NCBI GenBank assembly: GCA_947303625.1
Contig: CAMYYV010000014.1
Coordinates: 1-38,933, forward strand
Direction of reading: 5' to 3'
DNA: 38,933 bases
Origin: an uncultured Bacteroidales bacterium
GTDB lineage: Bacteria > Bacteroidota > Bacteroidia > Bacteroidales > F082
The notes below the pieces were generated by a model. That model was not told the origin of the DNA. It worked only from the letters and a program-made list of their open reading frames with translations, and did not search any database. The translations under genes were made by a program, and so were the position numbers. Of the stretch, positions 33,320 through 38,933 are shown in pieces. Position 1 is the first letter of the stretch, and each line of letters opens with the position of its first letter.

Positions 33320-34477
33320 ATGGAAAACGAGCGAAACACCGATAAATTAGCGGGTTACATCATAAAACTGGGTGGTTTGGCCGCCATCGTGGCCTTGTGC
33401 TGGTATTTCAAGAATGTGCTCATCTATGTCATCGTGGCCTTCGTAGTGTCGATGATCGGGCGTCCACTTATGCAGTTGATGCGCAAGGTGAAGGTCAAGG
33501 GAAAGAGTGCCCCCGACTGGCTTCTGGCCCTGCTCACCCTCTTGGTCGTCATCGCGCTGATGGCCCTACTCATCATATTGATGATCCCGGTGGTTTCCAG
33601 CATCATCAGCGACGTCTCTGCCATCGCAGGAGCTATCAACGTCGAGTCGAATCCCATCGACAAGCTGAACGCGTGGATCGTCAGTGTGTTTCCCAACGTG
33701 GACAAGGACTTCGACATCGTGGCCCTCGTCATCAACCAAGTGGAGGGATTGCTCGATTTCAGCAGGGTGAGCGGCCTTGTCGGGTCGTTGGCCTCGATGG
33801 TGTCGAGCCTCGTCATCGCTGCATTTTCCGTGTTGTTCATCTCGTTCTTTTTCCTCAAGGAGGAGGGCTTGTTTGAGCGCATCATGTGCTCCTTGGTACC
33901 CGACAAGCACGAGCTGACGCTGAGCAAGACGCTGAGCGAGATCAAGCAGCTGCTGTCACGCTATTTTGTGGGTCTGCTTATCGAGATCCTCGGTGTGGCC
34001 CTTATCGATTTCCTCGGTCTGTGGCTCATCGCCCGCCTCAACTTCAGCTATGCCATCGGCATCGCCTTCCTCGCGGGGATGCTCAACGTGATCCCCTACG
34101 TCGGTCCTCTCATCGGTAGCACCCTCGGCGTGTTGTTTGGCGTCCTCTTGAAACTCGGCATCGGCATCGGCTTGGACGTCAACGTGTGGGTTTTCGCCCT
34201 CATCGTCTTGGCCATCATGGCGGCGGCACAGGTTGTCGACAACCTCATCTACCAGCCCCTCATCTATTCGACGAGCATCAAGGCGCACCCGTTGGAGATA
34301 TTCATCGTGTTGCTCATGGCCGGTCACATCGGCGGCATCAAAGGCATGCTGGTGGCCATCCCCGCCTACACGGTGGTGCGCGTCGTCGCCATACGGTTCT
34401 TCTACCGGTTCAAACCTATCCAGCGGCTTGTTCCCGACTTAAGCAAAGAAGACAAAATGATTGAAAATAACGATTGA
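33320..34477 (+). CDS. AI-2E family transporter (PerM-like membrane protein)
   Basis: A 385-residue polytopic membrane protein. Pattern and length fit the AI-2E exporter/PerM family: two N-terminal helices (about residues 18-55), another pair (about 70-95), a soluble region of about 80 residues, and a C-terminal bundle with the family-like segments FAYAIGIAFLAG-type (SYAIGIAFLAGMLNVIPYVG) and YQPLIYSTSIKAHPLEIFIV. Family members export autoinducer-2 or act as Na+/H+ antiporters; the substrate here is not known. It is divergent from the mltD-like gene, with 121 bases and two promoter boxes between, and convergent with the toxin gene. Confidence 0.9.
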   Translation: MENERNTDKLAGYIIKLGGLAAIVALCWYFKNVLIYVIVAFVVSMIGRPLMQLMRKVKVKGKSAPDWLLALLTLLVVIALMALLIILMIPVVSSIISDVSAIAGAINVESNPIDKLNAWIVSVFPNVDKDFDIVALVINQVEGLLDFSRVSGLVGSLASMVSSLVIAAFSVLFISFFFLKEEGLFERIMCSLVPDKHELTLSKTLSEIKQLLSRYFVGLLIEILGVALIDFLGLWLIARLNFSYAIGIAFLAGMLNVIPYVGPLIGSTLGVLFGVLLKLGIGIGLDVNVWVFALIVLAIMAAAQVVDNLIYQPLIYSTSIKAHPLEIFIVLLMAGHIGGIKGMLVAIPAYTVVRVVAIRFFYRFKPIQRLVPDLSKEDKMIENND

Positions 34478-34484
34478 AATTGAC

Positions 34485-34781
34485 TCAGAAAGCTTTCCCA
34501 CCTTGTCGGCAATCCCAAATAGTGGCAATATAAACTTCCTCTTCTTCGATAAAGTAATAGACTTTATAAGTCAATATTATCAAATAGCGATATGCTCTGA
34601 TTTCGGTAAACTCTTCATCTTGCCTACCCAAATAGGGCATAGTATGAAGGTTACTAATAGCTTGTATTATCTTTCCAACCCTACGTTTTGCCACTTGTGG
34701 ACTTGCAAACTCACTGTAAAAACGAAAGATGTCATCAAGCTCGTTTGAAGCGCGTCTCAGCCAATGGATTTTATATGCCAT
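34485..34781 (-). CDS. RelE/ParE-family toxin
   Basis: A 98-residue basic protein with the RelE/ParE pattern: HWLRRASNELDDIFRFYSEF at the N-terminus, RRVGKIIQAISNLHTMPYLG in the middle and RAYRYLIILTYKVYYFIEEE, then VYIATIWDCRQ at the end. RelE relatives cleave mRNA on the ribosome; ParE relatives poison gyrase. Which one applies cannot be told. It overlaps the antitoxin gene upstream by 11 bases, and ends only 7 bases from the convergent AI-2E gene. Confidence 0.88.
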   Translation of the reverse strand: MAYKIHWLRRASNELDDIFRFYSEFASPQVAKRRVGKIIQAISNLHTMPYLGRQDEEFTEIRAYRYLIILTYKVYYFIEEEEVYIATIWDCRQGGKAF

Positions 34782-35031
34782 AACGCTCGCATATATCTGA
34801 GTGACTCACAAAATCACCATTACGGTAATCTGCATCAGCCTCACGAAGCACGCTTACCATCTGCTCATGAGAGTAAGCGCATGGCAAAGGCATACCGCTA
34901 AGAATGGCCATGGCTTCAGCAAGCAATTCCTCACTTTCTGATTGGGACGCAAGAACCGACACTTTCTTTCGCAAAGCGATTAAAACATCAAACTCTCGGC
35001 TCTTAACTTCATTTTCTTGCAACGTATCCAT
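34771..35031 (-). CDS. Antitoxin of the RelE/ParE pair
   Basis: An 86-residue acidic protein directly upstream of and overlapping the toxin gene, the usual antitoxin-first order. It lacks a recognisable ribbon-helix-helix or Phd signature. The central part (LLAEAMAILSGMPLPCAYSH) and the end (YRNGDFVSHSDICERYGI) resemble short Bacteroidota antitoxins. An inverted repeat, ATAATG-CTT-CATTAT, overlaps its start codon between promoter box and gene and may be an operator for autoregulation. The antitoxin role is inferred from context. Confidence 0.8.
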   Translation of the reverse strand: MDTLQENEVKSREFDVLIALRKKVSVLASQSESEELLAEAMAILSGMPLPCAYSHEQMVSVLREADADYRNGDFVSHSDICERYGI

Positions 35032-35044
35032 AATGCTTCATTAT
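35030..35044. promoter_or_regulatory. Candidate operator of the toxin-antitoxin genes
   Basis: Perfect six-base inverted repeat ATAATG/CATTAT with a three-base centre, between the -7 box (35060-35053) and the antitoxin start, overlapping the ATG. Position fits autorepression by the antitoxin or complex. Confidence 0.45.
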
Positions 35045-35052
35045 TTTGACTG

Positions 35053-35060
35053 CAAAACTA
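35053..35060 (-). promoter_or_regulatory. Candidate -7 box of the toxin-antitoxin genes
   Basis: TAGTTTTG on the minus strand fits TAnnTTTG, 21 bases before the antitoxin ATG. Confidence 0.55.
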
Positions 35061-35073
35061 CATAATTCTTTTA

Positions 35074-35571
35074 TCATGAGCAAGACTTCTGAAAAGCCAA
35101 TCGTTCATCTCCGTTTAAAAGGTGGATGATGCCGCAGTACTGGTACCCGTGCCTTTCCAAGCCCTTCCGCATGATGACATTGGCCTCGTGCGTGTCGATG
35201 CGGATGTTGTCGACTTGGCTTTCGCAATAGTCCAACAGGGCGTCAAGGATGCCGTGTGATTCGGGTGTGCTGGCGATACGGTGAATGACGTGGTAGGGCG
35301 CGTCATCGAGCCATTGTCCGTCATAAATGACATTGTAAGTCACCTCAGGGCTGGGCAGGAGGGCGAAGGTGCCGACCACTTCTCCCCTATCGTCAAGCAT
35401 GACATGGCTACCACCCAGCTCAATGTCTCTCAAGAACATGTCATCACGCGGATAGCCGTCAGGCCATTGGTAGACGTTGCCATAGCTGCGCATGATCTCA
35501 CGTGCCTGGTCGCGGAGGCTGAGGATGACAGGCAGGTCCTCCAAGGTGGATGGACGGATGATGTAACTCAT
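35074..35571 (-). CDS. GNAT-family N-acetyltransferase
   Basis: A 165-residue cytoplasmic protein with the GNAT fold: N-terminal IIRPSTLEDLPVILSLRDQA, the beta strands VMLDDRGEVVGTFALLPSP, a segment IHRIASTPESHGILDALLDY replacing the usual acetyl-CoA loop, and a C-terminal half NVIMRKGLERHGYQYCGIIH. The substrate is unknown. The ATG overlaps the TGA of ybaK by four bases (ATGA), so the two are translated together. Confidence 0.85.
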   Translation of the reverse strand: MSYIIRPSTLEDLPVILSLRDQAREIMRSYGNVYQWPDGYPRDDMFLRDIELGGSHVMLDDRGEVVGTFALLPSPEVTYNVIYDGQWLDDAPYHVIHRIASTPESHGILDALLDYCESQVDNIRIDTHEANVIMRKGLERHGYQYCGIIHLLNGDERLAFQKSCS

Positions 35572-36071
35572 TTTTGCCCGAGTTCAAAGATGGTCAAGTC
35601 GGCCACGGTCATGTCCGCTACCTGGATCAGGTCCTGTGGGTTGAGTTTGAACTGCAAGCCTCGCACCCCCGCACTGACGTAGATATAGTCGAACAGCTCG
35701 CAGGTCTCATGGATGAAGGTAGGAAACTGTTTCTTCATGCCGACAGGCGAGCAGCCACCGCGGATGTAACCCGTGAGGGGCAGCAGTTCCTTCATCGGAA
35801 TGAGGTCGCAACTCTTGTTACCCGTGACCTTGGCGGTCTTCTTCAGGTCAAGCTCGTCGTTGCCCGGGATGACGCAGACGAAATACCCGATCTTATCGCC
35901 TTTCAGCACCAAGGTCTTGAACACCTGGTCGATGTCCTCGCCCAATTGGTCGGCGATATGCTGCGCCCCGAGGTCGTTCTCGTCCACCTCGTAGGGTATC
36001 AGCTCGTAGGCGATCCCCTTCGCATCGAGGATACGGCAGGCGTTGGTTTTATTGATTTTAGCCATTTGCAT
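35568..36071 (-). CDS. ybaK: Cys-tRNA(Pro)/Cys-tRNA(Cys) deacylase
   Basis: Editing enzyme that removes cysteine wrongly attached to tRNA-Pro. The 167-residue protein shows the YbaK fold: N-terminal NACRILDAKGIAYELIPYEV, QVFKTLVLKGDKIGYFVCVI with the catalytic-type lysine of the KTL segment, KKTAKVTGNKSCDLIPMKEL, LTGYIRGGCSPVGMKKQFPT and the end SAGVRGLQFKLNPQDLI. Two ATGs are possible, 36071 and 36065; MAKINKTN at 36065 looks more natural. The first ATG lies at the end of the U-tract of the hairpin at 36072-36103. It overlaps the GNAT gene downstream. Confidence 0.94.
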   Translation of the reverse strand: MQMAKINKTNACRILDAKGIAYELIPYEVDENDLGAQHIADQLGEDIDQVFKTLVLKGDKIGYFVCVIPGNDELDLKKTAKVTGNKSCDLIPMKELLPLTGYIRGGCSPVGMKKQFPTFIHETCELFDYIYVSAGVRGLQFKLNPQDLIQVADMTVADLTIFELGQK

Positions 36072-36103
36072 AAAAACCGGCAGAGCGATTCGCCCTGCCG
36101 GTT
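36072..36103 (-). terminator. Hairpin terminator of the Ig-like lipoprotein gene, abutting ybaK
   Basis: Arms 36075-36083 and 36095-36103 (AACCGGCAG/CTGCCGGTT) with an inner GCG/CGC stem; on the minus strand it is followed by a TTTTT run that touches the ybaK ATG. It starts about 20 bases after the lipoprotein stop codon. Confidence 0.75.
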
Positions 36104-36124
36104 CCCTTCTTTTTCAATGATGTT

Positions 36125-36901
36125 TTATTTGCCGAGAGCTTTTACTAAAGCCTTCATATTGATGGTGGTCTTTTCGTCGCCTCCACCATTATCATTGCCC
36201 ATGTAGAAAGCCATCAAAAAGCCTTCTTCTTCAGCCACTTGTGATCCGACAATCTTGGTTGCCTCCTCAACGGTCAGAGCGTTAATATACATCTTTACGC
36301 TCTCCTCTTCTTGGACAAACAAATACCTTTCAGAGAGGAAAGTCTCCAGATCTTCTTCAAAGCTGAGATCTAAGATCACTGCATACAACTCCACGAGATC
36401 ATTCTCGTCAAACATCACCATCAGCATGGTCGCATTATCCGAATAGCCTTGGTATCCAATGGCCTCGTCGGTTTCAGCGCCCGGTTCACCAAATCTTTCG
36501 ATTATGGCCTCCTTCGACTCGCCGATCTCGATTTCGGGTTCAGGATAAAGGTCACTCACTGGTTCAACGGTCACCTCTATCGTCTGCGTGTCAGACTCTG
36601 CTTCTAACGTGATGGTCGTGCTACCCACAAAATTCGCAGTCACCAAACCATCTTCTGATACCGATGCATTATATTCATTCTCACTTGAATATGTGATAGG
36701 ATACTCGCATTCGGCATTGATCTGATAGGTTTCACCGCTATGCAAGGTGATTGAGGTCTCCTCAAGTGTAATCACAACCTCCACCTCCGGATCCGGATCT
36801 GGTTCTGGCTCTGGAGTAGGATCGTCAATATTCAGCCATTCCTCGCATCCCACGAATGAAAAGGCCAACATGGCCAATAAGACTAATGACAGTTTTTTCA
36901 T
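36125..36901 (-). CDS. Lipoprotein with Pro/Glu/Asp linker and bacterial Ig-like domain
   Basis: A 258-residue protein with lipoprotein signal MKKLSLVLLAMLAFSFVGC (lipid-carrying Cys19), an acidic linker TPEPEPDPDPEVEV, an Ig-like domain of BIG2 type (about 45-112: TSITLHSGETYQINAECEYP, DGLVTANFVGSTTITLEAES) and a C-terminal domain of about 140 residues with EIGESKEAIIERFGEP, a pattern recalling SmpA/BamE-like outer-membrane lipoproteins, though weakly. It is expected at the outer membrane, possibly surface exposed. Function unknown. Confidence 0.8.
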   Translation of the reverse strand: MKKLSLVLLAMLAFSFVGCEEWLNIDDPTPEPEPDPDPEVEVVITLEETSITLHSGETYQINAECEYPITYSSENEYNASVSEDGLVTANFVGSTTITLEAESDTQTIEVTVEPVSDLYPEPEIEIGESKEAIIERFGEPGAETDEAIGYQGYSDNATMLMVMFDENDLVELYAVILDLSFEEDLETFLSERYLFVQEEESVKMYINALTVEEATKIVGSQVAEEEGFLMAFYMGNDNGGGDEKTTINMKALVKALGK

Positions 36902-36945
36902 AAGTTTTTTCCTTTCTATTTAGTTAAACTTGAATTTGATAGATT

Positions 36946-38933
36946 CTATTTTCTATTCTCTTCCACCCATTTGCGGGCGTTGACGAAGGCCTCCATCCAG
37001 GGGCTGACCTCATCGTTTTTGCGTTCTTCGGGATAGAAGGCCCACTGCCAGGGCAGGAAGGCACGCTCAAGGTGGGGCATCATGGCGAGATGACGGCCGT
37101 CGTTGGAGCAGATGCCCGCTGTCGACCAGTCGCTGCCGTTGGGGTTGCCGGGGTATTCGTCCTGGCCGTAGTTCATCACAATCTTGTACTTGTCGCGGAA
37201 ATACGGGAAGTAGAAGCGACCCTCGCCGTGGGCGATCCACACGCCGAGGCGGCGGCCCGACAACGACTTGAGCATGACGCTCTCGTTTTGGGCGATCTCC
37301 ACGTTGAGGAAGCCCGACTCGAACTTGTGCGAGTCGTTGTGCATCATCACGGGGTGCTCCTCATGGTCAGGATAGAGTAGGCCGAGTTCCATCATCAGCT
37401 GACAGCCGTTGCAAACACCGAGGCTGAGGGTGTCTTCACGGGCATAGAAGTCGTCCAACGCTTTCTTAGCCTTCTTGTTGTATAGGAAGGCGCCCGCCCA
37501 GCCTTTGGCCGAGCCGAGCACGTCGGAGTTGGAGAAGCCGCCCACGAATACGATCATATTGACGTCCTTGAGGTCTTCGCGGCCCGTGGCGAGATCGGTC
37601 ATGGTGACGTCGCGCACGTCAAAGCCGGCGAGATAGAGGGCGTAGGCCATCTCACGGTCACACTGGCAGCCCTTCTCGCGGATAATGGCCGCGTTGATGC
37701 CCGTGGGCTTGCGGCGGTGCAGGTCGACACCGAGGCTGGCAGCCTTGCCAGTGAAGCCACGGCCGAAGCTATAGTGCAGGTATTGTTTCTTGTAGTTCAT
37801 GAAGCGCTCCATGGCTTTGCGCTCGCCGCTCTGACGGCGGTCGAGGAGGTACGATGACTTGTACCACGTGTCGCGCAGCGCGTCGATGTCGAAGATGTAG
37901 TTGTGGTCGGCATGGGCGATGTTGATCTGCCGCTTGGCTTGGGGCTTGCCAATCATCTTGAAGGCGATGCCCAGCTCGCGCAGCATGCGGTTGGCGATGC
38001 CGTCGTTCGACACTTGGATGACCACCGAAGGCTTCTCGCAGAACAGCACGGCCATCAGGTCTTCCTTGTCGAAGGCACTCATGTCGAGGTTCATGCCGTA
38101 GGTAGTGTTGGCGAAGTTCATCTCTAACAAAGTCGTGATGAGGCCGCCTGCCGACACGTCGTGGCCGGCCAAGATGAGGTTGCTCTCAACGAGCATCTGG
38201 ATGGCGTTGAAGCACTTCTTGAAGTAGTTGACGCTCTTCACGTCGGGCACAGCCTGGCCGATGGCGCCAATGCTTTGGGCAAAGCTGCTGCCGCCCAGCT
38301 CAAAGCCGTCTTTCGAGAAGTCGATATAAAGAAGCTCGGTGTTCTCGTCGGCTTTCATCACGGGGCGTACCACTTGGCGAATATTCGACACCTCGCCAGC
38401 GGCGGAGACGATAACCGTGCCGGGGGCGACGACCTTGTCGCCGTTGGGGTATTTCTGCGTCATCGATAGGCTGTCCTTGCCTGTGGGGACGTTGATGCCC
38501 AAGGCGACGCAGTAGTCGCTCAGGGCCTTCACGGCCTCATAGAGGCGGGCGGTCTCGCCCTCCTGTTTGGCGGGCCACATCCAGTTGGCGCTCAGCGAGA
38601 CGCCTTCGAGGTTGCCTTCGATGGGGGCCCAGAGGATGTTGGTCAGGGCCTCGGAAACGGAGAGGCGCGAAGCGGCGGCGGGGTCGATGAGGCCCGCGAT
38701 GGGGGCGTGACCCAAGGCCGTGGCAATGCCGCGCTTGCCGTTGTAGTCCAAGGCGCTGATGCCGAGGTTGGCCAGAGGCAGCTGCACCTCACCCACGCAC
38801 TGCTGTTGTGCCACACGACCTGTCACGGAACGGTCCACCTTGTTGGTGAGCCAGTCCTTGCAGGCCACGGCTTCCATCTGCAGCACGTTGTTGAGGTATT
38901 TGTGTATGTCGCGCTTGGTATAGCTGATCTTCT
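36946..38933 (-). CDS. purL: Phosphoribosylformylglycinamidine synthase, C-terminal part (partial)
   Basis: Fourth step of purine synthesis: FGAR, ATP and glutamine give FGAM. About 660 residues are present; the reading frame stays open to the right edge (KISYTKRDIHKYLNNVLQME), so the N-terminal half lies outside. Visible are the second AIRS-like domain (ANWMWPAKQEGETARLYEAV, VPTGKDSLSMTQKYPNGDKV, HDVSAGGLITTLLEMNFANT) and the class I glutamine amidotransferase domain with the nucleophilic cysteine in LSLGVCNGCQLMMELGLLYP and the His/Glu pair in AHGEGRFYFP. This is the long single-chain form. Downstream is the unrelated Ig-like lipoprotein. Confidence 0.97.
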   Translation of the reverse strand, partial: KISYTKRDIHKYLNNVLQMEAVACKDWLTNKVDRSVTGRVAQQQCVGEVQLPLANLGISALDYNGKRGIATALGHAPIAGLIDPAAASRLSVSEALTNILWAPIEGNLEGVSLSANWMWPAKQEGETARLYEAVKALSDYCVALGINVPTGKDSLSMTQKYPNGDKVVAPGTVIVSAAGEVSNIRQVVRPVMKADENTELLYIDFSKDGFELGGSSFAQSIGAIGQAVPDVKSVNYFKKCFNAIQMLVESNLILAGHDVSAGGLITTLLEMNFANTTYGMNLDMSAFDKEDLMAVLFCEKPSVVIQVSNDGIANRMLRELGIAFKMIGKPQAKRQINIAHADHNYIFDIDALRDTWYKSSYLLDRRQSGERKAMERFMNYKKQYLHYSFGRGFTGKAASLGVDLHRRKPTGINAAIIREKGCQCDREMAYALYLAGFDVRDVTMTDLATGREDLKDVNMIVFVGGFSNSDVLGSAKGWAGAFLYNKKAKKALDDFYAREDTLSLGVCNGCQLMMELGLLYPDHEEHPVMMHNDSHKFESGFLNVEIAQNESVMLKSLSGRRLGVWIAHGEGRFYFPYFRDKYKIVMNYGQDEYPGNPNGSDWSTAGICSNDGRHLAMMPHLERAFLPWQWAFYPEERKNDEVSPWMEAFVNARKWVEENRK

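Overview
The window looks like chromosomal DNA from a member of the Bacteroidota, most likely the order Bacteroidales. The reasons are: the ATP synthase gene order atpD-atpC-(membrane protein)-atpB-E-F-H-A-G; a V/A-type ATPase operon carrying the Bacteroidota-typical DUF2764 gene; two very large secreted proteins ending in type IX secretion (T9SS) sorting domains; a DUF4837 lipoprotein; and at least nine promoter candidates with the Bacteroidota -7 consensus TAnnTTTG. The species cannot be named from the sequence, and most genes are ordinary housekeeping genes.

Layout. 1-3140 (minus strand): V/A-type ATPase genes E, DUF2764, A and the first codons of B. 3352-4476: a GNAT-like protein. 4703-12283 (plus strand): the complete F-type ATP synthase operon. 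12447-16677: uvrC and thiL (minus) and sdaA (plus). 16747-16820: a tRNA with anticodon CAT. 16921-20120: a HAD phosphatase, a GIY-YIG protein, dus and a CPBP membrane protease. 20232-29481 (minus): a C10 cysteine protease, a small secreted protein and a 1666-residue surface protein; the two large ones share a C-terminal cassette of about 425 residues. 29814-33198 (minus): an HsdR-N nuclease-like protein, a DUF4837 lipoprotein and an MltD-type transglycosylase. 33320-38933: an AI-2E family permease, a RelE/ParE toxin-antitoxin pair, a GNAT acetyltransferase, ybaK, an Ig-like lipoprotein and the C-terminal part of purL.

The most unusual content is between the genes. Two kinds of repeat recur. 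(1) Eleven intergenic tracts of 50-110 bp consist of degenerate words, mostly 7 nt long, in tandem; in ten of them the reverse complement of the words forms a second arm. Different tracts use different words (GGCnnAT, GACTnCG, GACCnT, GAATGnn), so the design is conserved but not the sequence. Five of them occupy every long gap in the F-ATPase operon except the one before the first gene, and both sides of atpE. (2) Three elements of 128-132 bp have near-identical 21-bp inverted ends, each end itself a hairpin, plus an internal GCGGCGGC/GCCGCCGC pair at almost fixed spacing and unrelated sequence between. A solo end and a related 59-bp tandem hairpin also occur. They resemble REPINs and sit directly after stop codons. 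A further palindromic insertion lies in frame inside the HsdR-N gene.

Functionally, the two ATPase operons face away from each other and would provide two rotary machines; the c subunit of the F-type enzyme lacks the classical Na+ ligands and is probably proton-coupled. Functions are assigned from recognisable motifs only; no database search was possible.
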